A stretch of DNA of 64,000 nucleotides, from the NCBI RefSeq assembly GCF_002775205.1, contig NC_036450.1, forward strand, positions 25,446,288 through 25,510,287. Reading direction: 5' to 3'. This stretch comes from Xiphophorus maculatus. Its lineage: Eukaryota; Chordata; Actinopteri; Cyprinodontiformes; Poeciliidae. Position numbers and translations under genes: made by a program. This document shows positions 1 to 51,700 of this stretch, in pieces. How positions within the stretch are numbered: position 1 is the first letter of the stretch; each line of letters opens with the position of its first letter. A model generated the notes under the pieces. It worked only from the letters and a program-made list of their open reading frames with translations, did no database searches and was not told the origin of the DNA.

Positions 1-13853
<13,853 letters not shown>

Positions 13854-13856
<3 letters not shown>

Positions 13857-13874
13857 TTCTCTGAAATAAAGCAT
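13854..13874 (-). other. aebp1: aebp1 translation start next to a 3' splice site
   Basis: The chosen ATG (13856-13854) starts MRAEVLVVWVGL, a good signal peptide. An in-frame ATG eighteen bases upstream (13874) is probably intronic: a pyrimidine-containing TTTATTTCAG acceptor lies between the two, so the start exon is likely preceded by a separate non-coding exon farther upstream, somewhere in about 13950-14300. I could not place that exon or the promoter. Confidence 0.55.
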
Positions 13875-14410
13875 GAGGGTGAATTACAGCAGATGTACTC
13901 CAGGGGTAAATACCAAAACTAGATGCAGCTCGACATCTGATCTGCAGATGCAATGGAGGCGTCTGGAGATAACATGAAAAGGAAGAGTCTAGAGAGCTTC
14001 CTCCTCTCTAATGAGAGCTTGCACAGGCTGAGGAAGAAAACTCTGCTGACTTAACACACACACACACACATACACTTCCTTTGCTGCCTCTTACTTATCC
14101 GTCATAGCCCTTCACCCCCTCTTTCCCCTCACCCGTCTCTCAGGAGAGGGGAGGAGCATCTGTCATGCATGGGACATTCCTGTGAGGGAGACAGCAGAAG
14201 GAAAAAGGGGAAGAAGTGTAGGAGGGTGACTGTTTGGCTTTTAACAAAAGAAAAGGACTCGACTCTCAGGTTTGCTTGATGCAGGGGGCTAATTATAACT
14301 TTGGAAAAACTGATTTCATGCAGAGCAAAGCCAAAGGAATCGCTTGTGGGAAGAATAAGAAGAATAACATGATGGCCATTTGCTGTGTCTGTGTATAACT
14401 CGGTGATTTA

Positions 14411-14880
14411 AAGAGGCAGTATTGTGTAAAATGGACTTTTTTAAGCTTCACATCATTTTATAATGTCATTCCCTCATCAAAAACATACCTGGAGGGTTGT
14501 TTTGATTCTTTCATGCATGATTAATAAATCCTTTAATCTCTCATCTGTGCAAAATGCCTGGGTGGACTTAGCACCGCCTTCGAGACTTAACTCCTCCCAG
14601 GAGCTACAGTTTCCAAGCTTCTCAGCTTTTGCCTCACAGAGCCGCCCTCCCCCATTCAGCTCCTTCAGACTAGCCAGCAGCAATTAGCAAACACCTGGTG
14701 GAGCCACGCATCTGTGAAGCTCATTATAGGAGCTACTTCTCGTGCAATGCTGGTAAAACCGTTGCTAAAGGGTTACTAGAGGAGCCAAGTTGTGATGACT
14801 TCTTGGAGGCAGAGTTTCAGAAAGAACGATAGTTTTTAAAGTGGCAGAGGCCCAAATTTAAATCTTTAAATTATGTCAAA
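14411..14880 (+). mobile_element. MITE-like element, plus-oriented copy
   Basis: Starts AAAGAGGCAGTATTGTGTAA and carries CCTCATCAAAAACATACCTG and TTGATTCTTTCATGCATG, matching the copies at 3957 (inverted) and 23537. Later text (TTCTTGGAGGCAGAGTTTCA then GGCAGAGGCCCAAATTTAAA) is the counterpart of the other end of the 3957 copy. Confidence 0.7.
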
Positions 14881-17078
14881 TTTATTTTAAGTCATACTTT
14901 ATATATACAGCATTTTATTTTAAATGAAACTGTCAACTTAAGAGCGTCAGCTCACAATTGTGACTTTGCCTAAGAAAATCTTGTTAGCAAAACAAGTCTT
15001 TCCCAGAAGCATGATGCGGGTGAAATGTATATATTTTAAACTTTTGAAATTTATATTTAGTAATCACTAATAATCCAGTGCAGAGGTGTTTTTGCATGAA
15101 AAGAGAACTCTTCTAAAGTTGGATTCTTCATAAAATTAATAACACAACAGACAGCAGTGTCCTCTTCATGACAACACTGTCTTCAGTCAGACGTTCCTTC
15201 AGAACTGCTGTAATACAGACCACTACATGAGATCCTTCCTGTCCATTCCCATTTATAATAAGTTAATGAAAAAATACTACGTCGTTTAATTTCACAAAGC
15301 ATTAGGAAAGTATTACTGATTAAAACTGAATAATGCAAACTGCTTTCTCTGTGATAAAAGCTCCACATCTGTATAGTGCAGGCTCTTCTTTGATCTCAGT
15401 AAACGGATGCTACAAAATTGTACCAGTCATCTAAATCATCAAACAGAAACCTAAAATAAACTCAGGTCTGGACTAATTTTTCAGCTGGACGTCAGAAGTC
15501 TTTTTTATCTCTGTTTTTTTTTCCTTCCATCTGGTAATAATTATCTCTAGTGTAGATGGATTATAGGTTGACTCCAGCATCCTCTTCAGGACTGAAAGGT
15601 CCCTCAGCACTTTATCTTATGATTATTTTTTACACTGCTGTGTAAGAACTCTTAACTTTTAACTTTTGACTTGTTTTATGTCAAGTCACAAAAACAAGTC
15701 ATATATTTTACTGGAATTTTTTGATACAGACCAACACAAGGCACATACTGTATTTGTGAGATGAAAGGACTATTGCTGATGTTATTTAAATTTCTGTTCC
15801 TTACTAAAAAGTGTTGTACATGCCCCATTTACTTTCTCCATGATGTTTATTCTACAATGGTCTTGAACTTTACTCAGTGAAAAATTAGCTAGCTTCTGAA
15901 ATGGAAATGGAAATATTGGTTTTAAGGTCACCAGATGGTTCTTTAAAATGCACCAGTGCTTTGTTTCTGTGTCTGTTTTTGCTGGATATGCTGCCGGGTT
16001 AAAAATGGCCTGACATCTGAGGAGAGAGTGGGAGACAAATTACATGCAGATGTGCTGCAGAAGGATTGTTACTGTTTGTGATATGTGTGTCAAAAAAGAC
16101 TTTTTACAAAAAGAGTTTCATTTCATGTTGTTTTTTTTTATTGTACATAAAAAGTAACAAATTCTTCAGTTTGACAAGAATTGAGCATCTCAGTAAAAAC
16201 TGTGTGTGTGGATCGGAACAAGCAATGCAGTTAAAGTCTTTAAAGTTCACTCTGAACAATATTTTCCGTTTTCCCATGATGCTGACGTTTCATCTTTGCA
16301 ATAATACATTACTTGATGGGTAAAAACATGGAAATGTTGGCTGGACATTGATGGTTACGTCCATGACCAGCCGCTCGTATAAATGTGTTATCTGTCGCCA
16401 TCTACTGGTCAGAACTGCAGCTGCAGCACCACTGCAGTGGTCAGGAAAACAAACTTTAACAAAATGTTGAGTTCGACTTTCTTTTTTTGTAATTTTTTTT
16501 AATCAACACGACACAAATTGAAATTCATGCTTTTTGTTTAGGAATTTTATTTGAGAAAAACATAAAGTCTCTCGGACCAAAACGACACTAAGTATCAGTT
16601 TATTATTAAATTATTCACCAATTTTACTCAACCATTTTTTTCCTAGTCGCTTAAATTGATTTATAGATTAACAACTTTTGAAGTCCAATAAATCATTTTA
16701 TTTTTAGCTTTACTAACTGTAATAGACATCTGTATGAATGGAGAACCCAAGTAAAACTTTTGGATTTTTTCCCCCTTTTATATTAGCTATAAAAAAACTA
16801 CATCTGTATTCAAAACAACCAGCTTATTAAGATCCAACATGTGTAGGAGTTGATGAACAGGCAATCCATTTTTATTTTTTTATTTAATTTTATTTTTTTA
16901 CCACATTTTGAGTAGATTTCTTGTTCATCTTGTTTGCAACGTAAAGAAAAGGCATAAAGTAATTCAAACATTTTCCCATTCTACCGTTTAGCCTCTCTGA
17001 TCTTTACCATATTTCTGACTTTACAGAATCTGACCTCAAGTGTAAAAAACACCCACAAGAGATTCCACATTGTAATAA

Positions 17079-17119
17079 TTTATTAAACAAACGTGAAACC
17101 AAAACAGAAATATTTTATT
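17079..17119 (-). terminator. candidate polyadenylation signals for the homeobox gene
   Basis: Two AATAAA hexamers on the minus strand (17084-17079 and 17119-17114) lie 0.3 kb downstream of the stop codon. Other AT-rich hexamers are nearby, so the actual site is uncertain. Confidence 0.4.
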
Positions 17120-17411
17120 CCCACAAAAATCTTAAATTATTCTGATACACATTTGAGGGTTTTATTAAGCTTCTCATAACTTCTGCTTAACAAAATATCA
17201 ACGCAATAAAAAGTTAAATTAAATCAGTTAAAAAAAAACCATTTACTTTTATCAAAAAGTAAAAAATAAAATAGAAAACATATCACATTTCTCCTATTGA
17301 AATATTTTCTGGACAGTCACAGTCTGGCAACAAATTCCTCCAAAAGTTGCTGCGGGTTCTGCAGGACTTTTCTGATTCTGGCCCATTTCAAGCTCGAGCT
17401 ACTATTATGTT

Positions 17412-18043
<632 letters not shown>

Positions 18044-18082
18044 GTCTGCTTCTGGGGGCTCCTGGGCCCCTCGTGAGTCAAC

Positions 18083-18094
18083 ATATATATATAG
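18083..18094 (-). promoter_or_regulatory. TATA box of the homeobox gene
   Basis: A run of alternating T and A (CTATATATATATG on the minus strand) lies about 45 bases upstream of the ATG at 18043. Transcription starting about 30 bases downstream would leave a very short 5' leader. The spacing fits a TATA-driven, tightly regulated developmental gene. Confidence 0.6.
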
Positions 18095-18835
18095 GGCTCT
18101 CTTTCAGATGTGAATTTTATTCTAAGTGACGCCATTCGTCTCACAGGAACGATCGTAACCTTTGCAGACACGCTCCAGCCTTGTGGGACCCCCGTGCTGG
18201 CCCTTCGCAATGTAAATGAAGAGGATCCGGAGGGGCCCCTGAGCTTGTTAATTATTGTGTGGCATCTGGTCAAAATGTGCGCTCTTTCATTCCCTCCGTG
18301 TTACTTTTTGTACTCGGACTTGTCATTGTTTGCAAATGGGAGACTTTTTACGCGTGAAGGCTCGTTGTGATGCTAATTTATAGACCCGTGGAGGGGAAAG
18401 TTGGAACCTTTTCTTCTTTGTGTTCCAGGTTCCACAAGCGCCATTTGTCCGGTTATTGTGTGGCAGCGTGTGTTTGTGGGGGGCAAGGACAATTTTATGA
18501 CAGTACATCTCATTATTCTAACTTTCTTCCTTGTTGCAAAAGTAATCAAAGTCTGAACGTCTTCCCATTTCTTCATGTTATTGCATTGTATTTTGGATAA
18601 TACAGTTGAAACAAGAGGTTTGCTTAGACTGAATTAACAGACTTCTTTTGTCACTGTCTGAAGTTAAATCAGACCAAACTTCTCTTGTTTTAATTTATTT
18701 AGAGTTACCAAAATTATTCTCTATTTGTTAAATGCCAGAAAAGGAATTGAGAACATTTTAGATATATTTTTAAAAAACTTTCTTTGAAGTTAAGAAGTGC
18801 ATATTGGGCCGGCTTCAGGGAACTAAACCTTTAAA

Positions 18836-19075
18836 CTATATGACTTGAGTCAAACCTTTAGGGTTTCCTCCTACAAGCTTTTCACAAACGCTTGCTGGAG
18901 TTCTGGTCCATTCCTCCTGACAGAACCGGTGGAACTGGGTCAAGTACTGATCTTCTTCTGATCTTGAAGACATCAAAAAATCAATCTCTGACATGTTCTT
19001 TGTCTCATTATTGTGGCATTTAGCAAATAGAAATAAGTTTGTGTTTCTAGCCAAGCTAAAAGCTGTACCTGCAGC
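18836..19075 (-). pseudogene. Tc1-like transposase C-terminal fragment
   Basis: The minus strand encodes FCQEEWTRTPASVCEKLVGG followed by a QVI-type ending, the usual C-terminus of Tc1 transposases, joined upstream directly to terminal-repeat-like sequence (GTGGCATTTAGCAAATAG on the plus strand near 19013). The catalytic domain is missing, so this is a dead internal-deletion copy. Confidence 0.65.
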
Positions 19076-19149
19076 GACACACTAAAGTTTTGGTCCTATG
19101 GGAACTGAAGAGAAATAAATGCATCGCACACTTTTTTGATTTCTGTTAA

Positions 19150-19312
19150 AACATTGAAAAGCAAGTATTATGTACACATATATAGTGCTTTGTATTGGTA
19201 CAAAGCACTTACTACAAAGTAATAACTGCTTTGTAGTCTGTCACATAAAATCCCAATTAATCACACAACATTGTAACTGTAGGGTGTGAATACTTCTGTA
19301 AGTCCCTATACT
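19150..19312. mobile_element. end of a Tc1/mariner-like MITE
   Basis: GTCTGTCACATAAAATCCCA followed by GGGTGTGAATACTTCTGTAAG is the right end of a family whose fuller copy lies at 25517-26482. AAAGCACTT / AAGTGCTTT palindromic pieces occur near 19182-19210. Confidence 0.5.
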
Positions 19313-20414
19313 CATGTTTTTATATTTAAACTCCCCACTAAGCTTTGAACATCTCCATTACCTTTATAATTAAACCTGACTGCCTCACCTTTTAGCCCAC
19401 ATTACTGCTGATAGTTTCCTAATAACTTTAATGGCTGCAGCTCTCGGCCTTGGGGGCGACGGGGTATAAATTACAGCAGGGTGGAGGAGGTAAGGGTCAC
19501 TGAGGGGGATCAGGACAGGAGTAAATGCTCCTGAATGTGACAGCTGCCACATCACTCCCAGCTACCGACACCTACAGAGCAGCTGGTATTGTCGGACTGG
19601 GACAGGCCGGCCCACCAGGACAATTAGCAGATGTCTACAGTAGGCGTGACCTTCTCTGACCCTGGGCTTTGTCTCTCAGTACAAGAGAGGCAGGGATAGA
19701 CTCAGAACAACGAGAAGAAATGATTAACAGAAGAAAGTGTTTCACAGTCATGCATTTAGTGCTCCCACTAAATGGATTATGATTTAAATTTTGCGATTGA
19801 TATATAATATGATATAATTGAGACACCATTTTGAACCTGTGCCACAGAGATTTAAGGCAGTTCTCATAAAATCATTGCATGATATACTGATTAATAAACG
19901 TGTGGTTTAATTTACAATGTCACAGCCACATCTTCATCCAGATGTCACAGATGTGTCTTCCCTAGAAGAGGGAAGAAGAGGAGAGCACACCACCATTATC
20001 TCCTTAACAATCACTTGAGGGCGTTTAAGACGACACCAGGGGAGGTTTTCAGCATTCCAGTGCTCCTTTGTGCAAACTCTGCTGGCACACTTGCTTTTGT
20101 GCTTGTTGTAATCCTACTTGTGAGTGAACAACTCTGCAAAGATGTTAATAACTGAGAGTGGTGTGGGGTGGTCTTACATCCACAAAAAGCCTTGTTTCCT
20201 GCTACTCTTTAGTGGAAAGCAATTAAAGGAAGGGGTTAACGAGAGTAACGAGAGAGAACCTTTGTGACGACAAGTTTGTGAAGTAATATTCTGAATTCTG
20301 CTCTCTGGGACATGAATTAGGGTTAAGGTCTTATAAGAGTTCACCTGCAAGTAATTGTTACTATTTAGTATAATGGAAACAGTTAATTAATGAGTACAAC
20401 ATTTAACATTCAGT

Positions 20415-20760
20415 TGGCTTTAAGGATCAGTGGAACTGGATATCATCTGCATAGAAAAGACGACACATCAAAAAACTGCCTGATTATTTTTGCCTTGGGA
20501 GATAAAAGAGAATAGGTCCTAAGACTCAGCCCTGTGGTATCCCACATAGGAGGCTCTTGGAGCCAGATGCAGTCTGGGTTGCAAAAACACTTGATGTTCT
20601 GCAAGACAGGAGCTATAAAACTCTAGAGCCACACATGATGGACAACATCTCTGAAATACTGTGATCTACAGTGACAAAAATGTGTGTAAGATCCAGGAGA
20701 ACCATTGTAGTGGCTGCTCCAGAGTCAACTGACACTGTCACTAGACACTTTGAGTAGAGC
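20415..20760 (-). pseudogene. LINE reverse-transcriptase fragment
   Basis: Read on the minus strand, a broken frame contains GIPQG, then VLGPILF, then YADDIQ, the conserved blocks around the active site of non-LTR reverse transcriptases (family pattern GVPQGSILGPLLF ... YADD). Stop codons and length changes show it is inactive. The LINE clade cannot be named from this piece. Confidence 0.65.
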
Positions 20761-21620
20761 AGTTTCTGTGGAGTGTTTATGAAAGCCAGACTAAATTTAT
20801 GTTTTTCTGTATAAAAAAATTAACTGTTCTTCCACTACTTTTTAAAGACGTTTTGGTATAAATGGGATCTTGGAGAAAGGCGTCCAATTTTTAAGCTGTG
20901 TAGAATCTGAATAGCTCAACAACTGCGTCCTTAAAAGAACTTTGAGTCCATGTGTGTTAAAAGTGATGTGCCACAAATTCCAAAAATACAGAGCAGGAAG
21001 AATCTTTTTAAACAGCACTGCAGGGAGGATGATGAGGAAGATAATTATATCAAGTAAAAGTGAAATGTCACAGTCACTGGATGAAACATCTTCAGAAACT
21101 GAGAAAGTGGAGAGTTCATTATGATAGACAAGGACTTCCTCTCACATGATTGATTTTCAGTAGACACAAAAAGACAGTTTTTACTGGTTACCAATGTCAC
21201 AAAATCTGATAAAAGTAAAGAGTGACACCCTGATGAGCATTTGTGTTCCTTTTCCAATATTAATGAAAAAAGGGAAATAACAGGTGTACCTCAGAACACC
21301 GTTTCTATTAAAATGATGTATATTGGGTTAAAAGTTTTTGTTTCAGTGTCAAAACATTATATCTTTATTGTTTTATAACCACAAACTTCAATGTACTTGA
21401 GATGATATGTTACATATTGACATAAATTTAAAATAAAAAAAAGTAATTTAATGAAACTAGGATACTATGGGGAAACAAGTCTCTCTTTCCAAATCTGCAC
21501 GGTTTTGATAATGATTTACAACAAATAAATGTAAGTTTTAGTGCTAATTGTTGACTTCAATTGTTGCAGTTCTCTTTTTAACCTGCTGTGTCGCTATTGC
21601 TTTCAGCAAAAACAAAAAGA

Positions 21621-21668
21621 GGAAGTCGCACTCTCGCGATACTTTTTTGTTTTCATTGATTTCTAAAC
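21621..21668 (+). promoter_or_regulatory. ash2l: ash2l core promoter region
   Basis: Just upstream of the ATG at 21669 lie a GGAAGT ETS-type motif (21621-21626) and TCTCGCGA (21632-21639), which matches most of the TCTCGCGAGA element bound by BANP at housekeeping CpG promoters. No TATA box is seen. This fits a ubiquitously expressed chromatin gene. The exact start site cannot be read from sequence. Confidence 0.6.
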
Positions 21669-31261
<9,593 letters not shown>

Positions 31262-31593
31262 ATGTAGACCAGTTCATAAGCCGTTCCACCATCAGACATC
31301 TAAACAATGCTAAACAGAGCGTAGGTAAAGTTCCCCTCTTTAGATCCATGAGCTACAACCTCAGTAGTGATTATTAAGACTTGATGGCATAATTCCCAGA
31401 TGTGCCATCCGAATAAACTGATCGTTGGTGCTCTGGCTTCAGAGAACTCACATCATCACAGTGCAGCCTGATCTGCCATATGTTCCACACAACAGTCAAT
31501 CCTTTTACAGTCCTTCTGAGAAGAGAGTCTGGTCCTTAATCCATAGCGTTTTCTGTGTTTTTGTTATTTACTGTTTTATACTTTGGATTAAAA

Positions 31594-31599
31594 AATAAA
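31594..31599 (+). terminator. ash2l: ash2l polyadenylation signal
   Basis: AATAAA lies 333 bases after the ash2l stop codon, shortly before an A-run. It gives a short 3' UTR of about 0.35 kb and ends the transcript roughly 1.2 kb before the opposing GRK transcript end. Confidence 0.7.
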
Positions 31600-31619
31600 T
31601 GTGTCTTTAATGAAAAAAA

Positions 31620-32760
31620 ATCATTTGTGTGAACTGTCTTGATTTGAAGGATAATTCAGTGCAGATCGGTGCTGAGAAGTGTGGCCAACACGAACAGAAC
31701 GGCTTGGTTGACTGTCTCTGCTAACAGTCAGACTACTGAAACTGTTCATTCTAAACAGTGCAGAGAATTGATGTCACCTTTCCACAACTTATCGGAAGAC
31801 TTGTTGAAATTCTGCTGGAAAAATCCAGTTCAGTTTGTGAAATCCCATATAGAGTAGTGAAGTTAAATAAAAAGCGATAACAATTTAGTGAAAGAATAAA
31901 GTAGCAGTAGCTCAGCTGAAGGTTTCAGCCTTCTTGAATTCCCATTCTTCAAAATAACAGAGAAGAGACGTTGTTGCTGCTTTTGTGTTGCAGAGTTTTT
32001 TGAAATCTGAAAAAACGTGACTCCTGATAATTAGCCTCTGTTTCTAAAAACAATCTCACGAGTCAGTTATTTATAGTTATTTACGCAGCCAAGAATGGCA
32101 TGCCAGACTATAAATCATTTCAGCTTTTCTAAAATGGCAACAAAAATATTTCTAAGAAAACAAAAACACTTCCTGTAATCATGAGAAGTTTGCTTTGGAA
32201 TGCGTGGCTTGCTTTAATTCGTTCCTACTGAACGATCTTAGTATATGGTAGTAATTTATGGCCATGAGAACATGAGAAAAGGAAAATGTAAATCTCAATA
32301 ACCAACTGGGGTTTAAATTGCTTTAAGCAAGATTGAGCAGTCTTTACAAATCTAGCTGATAAATTTAGGTTCATCATGAATTAGTTACTTCAAAGATGAA
32401 ATCACTAGCTTTGATTTCCTCCCGTTTTTACTTTTTTCTGATTGTTTATTTCCTATGATATTTAGTTGATGCTGAGCAACACTGTTGAAAGGTCTAGCAA
32501 AGGGGATGAAACTGACTCAAACGTTGATTAGCTAGTGTCTGAACTTAGTAGCTCCATCTTGAAAAAGCAGCCATTTTTACACTCAAATCTCCTTGACTTC
32601 TCAAAACAAAAGAGCATTTTTCAGACTATTTCTTATGTCGGTATAGTTGTCTTGTTTCCTTTGGATGAGGAAAAAAATGAAAGAACTGGTCTTCAGGGAC
32701 GATGAGAATATTTGTTAAAATAAGTGCATCTTTTTTTCAGTCCGAGTAAAACAAAAGAAA
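31620..32760. other. intergenic region between convergent ash2l and GRK
   Basis: No gene. A segment at about 31790-31870 (TTGAAATTCTGCTGGAA then AATCCAGTTCAGTTTG) is repeated at 51400-51475, so at least part is an interspersed repeat. Confidence 0.5.
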
Positions 32761-32784
32761 GCAGTTTGAATAAAAAAAACCCAG

Positions 32785-32790
32785 TTTATT
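32785..32790 (-). terminator. GRK gene polyadenylation signal
   Basis: AATAAA on the minus strand lies about 100 bases beyond the stop codon at 32886. A second AT-rich stretch follows. It implies a very short 3' UTR. Confidence 0.6.
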
Positions 32791-32885
32791 AAAAGATGAG
32801 TATTTTAGAAGTGCTACACTGCTGCGGCTGTACAAACACAAACTGCTTTACAGATGGAAGGACGTGGCTCGGGGCCGGGTTGGTC

Positions 32886-47399
<14,514 letters not shown>

Positions 47400-48014
47400 A
47401 TTGGAAAGTTTCACTTAGAATATGTCCCTGGATAACTTGTCCAGAATAAAGGGACACATCAGACCTTTGCTGCAGAGGATTCAGAAACCTTGACGACTGG
47501 AACTGAGCTGAGACAAACGAGGCGTGCAGTCTAACCTGTTACTCAATAATAAATGGAAACACTTGTTTTGTTATAGTGTGCTCATCGCTCAGGAACACTC
47601 CCTCATCACAGAGGAGGGACCAGTCACCTGTGAGAGTCAATGGCGAAGAAGTGCAGTAGGAATTCAAGTGAGAAGAAAAAAAATAGACAGATATGTGTTT
47701 GCACTCCCAAACTCTTGTATAATTCACATTAATTCTAGAAGTGAAACTCAATAAAGTGTTCATTTAGTAAATCAAAAATACTTGCCAAAAGAAATAAATG
47801 CTTCTCTGACCTGGTGCGATCCATAAAGCTGGTCTCTATCTGAATTTTATAAAATGTTCAAATAGAACATAATAACATTCAAACAAATAAGTAAACTGTG
47901 GACAGAGTTGTACACTAAGTGGGAAAACAGATGATCAATTTGCTATTCAAAAAATGACTCCAAGCTGTGCGTTTTTCTCCATAAATCAAAAATACTTTGC
48001 ATTTTCATTCATCA

Positions 48015-48700
48015 GCTATTTTATTAGGTACACATTACAAGCGTTGTTAAAGTAAACATAGTCTCTTGTCTCCAGATCTGCTGTGATGCAGCAGGGTGTT
48101 GGACATGTTCCCTCCGAGATTCCATATTAACATTACAGCATCACCCAGTTGCTGGAGCTCTTTGAGCTTCAAATGCATATGAGTGTCTCATTACACCACA
48201 TCTCAAACTGGACTGAATACAGTCAACTCATTTTCATGCACAAGAAACCAGTTGAGATCATTTTTGGTGCACTTTTTAGTGCTTTTCTTCAAAATCCTCA
48301 TTTTGAGGGAATTCATTCCTCTTTAGAAGATAGTACAAAGCAGATACAGTCAGCATCAATGTTCCGGAACGCTGTGACGTTTAACTTTTTCATCTTTGTC
48401 CAAAGTGTGCCTAGCCCCACTAGTTTCCTCTTCAAAGTTCAAATTGTTGACTGTTCAGAGATGTAACTTCATCTTGAACCAGTCTACCTATTGCCCTCTG
48501 ACCTCTACTGTCAACCAGGCAATGAAACTATTTTTTTAGCATGACAATGTTTGAGAGTCAGATGTAATTGCTTATTTGACTTTTTTGTTTTCTCTCTGGG
48601 AGTGTTTCTGTAAACCTGAATGATGGTTGTGTGTGAACATTGTCGTAGATCAGCACTCTGAAACACTCAGACCAGACAATCTGGCAGTTAGATTCCACAT
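48015..48700 (-). pseudogene. degenerate Tc1-like transposon
   Basis: The left end has TTATTAGGTACACATTAC. Phrases such as CTCATTTTCATGCACAAGAA and GATGGTTGTGTGTGAACATT match the antisense of a widespread fish Tc1-like transposase gene, in the right order but with a large internal deletion and many changes. The transposase would be on the minus strand. Confidence 0.7.
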
Positions 48701-51700
48701 AGTAAATAACAGGAGCCATCATTATTTTAAGGTAACTGATTTTAGCTCACAAAGAGAGGTAGAGCCTGGAGCATCCCGGGGACGTCTCCTGCCGAGAATC
48801 AGCTCCTACAGCGCCCTCTTCTGTACATTAATAAAGGTGCTCCAGTACAGAGATGGAGCGCCTTTCTGAGTAGAGGAAAAGGACAATTTCTATGATTTTG
48901 TGGAATGATTCATGCATCAGGAAGGGGGAGAATGCCTGTTTAAAGTACCTTTAAAAAAGGTACTTTTTAATTTTTTAAAAACTTTTTTAAAGGTATCTTT
49001 AAAAAAAGCAAGTGATTTATTTGCTTTTACAAATCAATCATGAGAAACGTTTTTTTCTCCGTTATTTAATATGCGATAATAAATAAACTATTACTTTAGC
49101 AGCAGTAGTAGGAATGATTGTTGCTTATTTTGTTTCAAACAATTTAAATTTTAACTTCATTTTTTTTGTAAATACACTGAAAATGTAGTATGCTAACTTT
49201 TTGTTTTCTTGCACCAGCCCATGTCTGTCATGCACTCATCAAAAGGTTCGCAATGATACAATAAAAGTAGCACCATGCATTAATGTTTAATTGATTTTGT
49301 GAACAAGAAAACAGATTCTGGAGTCTAAAATAGTGAGTGAACTCTGCCCTCTGCTAGACACATTACATTATTACATTATCTCATTAACCGTGTGTGCGTT
49401 TGAACTCTGAAATAAAGCTTAAATTCCTTTCTGTATTCACAGGATGCAAGAAAAAATTACTTCAGTTGTTACTGCAGAAGAGCCAACATGTCTTAAAAAT
49501 CTCCTAATGCACCTTGTGATATTCTTGCTGCAGCGATTCCACCTTCTCCTCAGAAATGAACAGGTTGTGTGAAATTCCTCCATAGCCGAAACGTCTCCTT
49601 TAACAGCATGGATGCCACACGAACCGATTCTAGTGTACAAACTGTATCTATGCCCATCCCTACCTGACTTAAAATAAAAACATTGCTTGAGATAAAGAAA
49701 CTTTATATCAGTTTCTGTTTGATTTGTTTGACAAACAGCTGTAACAAAAAATCTGCAGATGGTTTCACTAAATTATGACTATTACAGTTTTTAAGACCAT
49801 AATGGGGCTGATTTCATTGGCATTAAAAAAGAGGAACTCTAGTCCCATGATGAAGTGAAGATGACTGACCAACGTGTTCAGCAGAAACAGCTTTAAGCTG
49901 AGGTTGAGGTTTATTTTTTATCCTGACTCAGTTTGTTTACATTCACGCCTGGCACATACAGGAGCACCACAGTAAATTAGCATCAAAAGTTTAATTATCC
50001 CAGTAACTCAGTTTAAAAAGAGAAACTCATAATATATACATTATTACACGCAGTGATAATTTTTAGGTTCTTTTTTTTTTAAATTAGGAAAATTATGGTT
50101 TACAGTCAGGGTTGGATTTAGAAGAATAAGAGCCAATGGCCTGGAGCAGTTTTGGTGCCCTAACTGTTTCAAAATGTGAAAACACTGAACTTCGCCTTTT
50201 CCTGCTGCAGGTGGCACAATGCATTGTTGGATATCTTGCTGGCCAATCCCCAGTGTCACATTAATTCAAATGAACTAAACAGATTTTAAAAGTTTTAACC
50301 TCAACTATGTGAAATGAAAACAAGTTAAAGCCATTTAATTTATTTGATTAAAGTCAATATGGTAACCTCACAATACACTCAAAAGTTCTTTAGGTTAAAA
50401 AGAGTGATAAAGTGTTAGCACACCTCTTCATGTTTTTTCAATTAAATACAATGTTACACTTTACAGTGTGCTTAATCAGAGATTTACCTGCAGTAATTTG
50501 TGTTTTGGAGGAAACTTTTGGAGATGTAATTATTTTTTTTAAACTTCCTTATTTCTCCAAATGACATATCAGCAGTTAGGAAGGAAAGTGTGTGAGGGAA
50601 AAGTCTCAAGTTCCATTTTTGAACACGCATGAATACAATTACTGCTTTTGACAGCTGAATACATTTGAGGACAGATTTCACAGAGCAGTCAGATGAGCAG
50701 CTGTGGTGGCTGCCTGGTCTGAGAGATTATGCCCTTTTAAAAAAAAAATTATGTTATTCGATCATGTGAACAATAAAAAGGAGAGAGTCTCTTCATTCAG
50801 ATGCATGGAAACCAAGACTAAAGAAATTATGGCAGTGAATGTCAAATAGTTCCAGTTTTTAAAAAATATATTTTATTTCCTGGGGCTAAAGAGTCTGTCA
50901 TGTTTCCTCTTTATAAAAAAAATATTTCACAGGAAATATGACTACCAAGCTCTTGTCTTTGAATAGTGTAACAAACCAAACTTGGAATTGCATGAAATCA
51001 GGCGAACCACAAGTCTTTCTGCTGCAACACAAAACCATTGCCTAAGGAGGCTTTACAGATGTATTGATTTTACATAAAGTACAAATATTAAGCTGATGTC
51101 GTACTGATCTAAGGTCCTGCTTGTACCTTAGTTGAATAAACTGTGAATCTACAATTCAAGAAGAACTTTGGGGCTTACTTTTACAAACCACAACAGGTAA
51201 AACGTTAGCTGCCTAGCGTCATAACATAGCAGCAAAAAATCAACACTTCACGAGTGCAGAACTGGCTACATCCTTTCAAATTTTGGTGGAAAATTTGTCT
51301 GGTTTGAAAGTTTTTCTCACTTCCTTCGCATTGCTAAAACTGCTTACAGAATTTTAAAACTGCACATCGTTCACAACTTCGCCTTCTGTTCGCCGTTTGT
51401 TCCAGTTGAAATTCTACTGGAGGAATCGAGTTCAATTCGACAAAGCCCAGATGAAGCAGGCAGTGAAGTGTAATTATTATTAATTATAATGAAGTGCAAT
51501 TACGTAAGAATTCAATGGCTAGTGTGGGCAGCACTTGGCAGAAGTTCCAGATGCTCCTTTAATGCTGCTAACGCCCCTGCACTGGTTAACTACTTGTCCA
51601 TTCTTCCTTGTTGGACGGAAACCTACTTCCCAACAATGCCAGTATCAGGACATGTTTTCCCTATTAGATTATGACCATCTTCACCATTCTACGGCTTGTC

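Larger units (their letters stand above)
13857..17411. other. intergenic region between aebp1 and the homeobox gene
   Basis: It should contain the aebp1 promoter and a non-coding first exon (probably within 13950-14300) and the 3' UTR of the homeobox gene. One MITE copy lies at 14411-14880, a CA run at 14055-14070. No other gene is seen. Confidence 0.5.
18095..21620. other. intergenic region between the homeobox gene and ash2l
   Basis: No intact gene. It holds two decayed mobile-element pieces (Tc1 transposase end at 18836-19075 and LINE reverse-transcriptase fragment at 20415-20760). The first few hundred bases upstream of 18094 are relatively GC-rich and could carry homeobox-gene regulatory sites; none can be named. 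Confidence 0.5.

Noticed and set aside
49437..49640. 67-codon Arg/Cys-rich open frame on the minus strand
   Set aside because: No homology, signal or splice context in a repeat-laden spacer.
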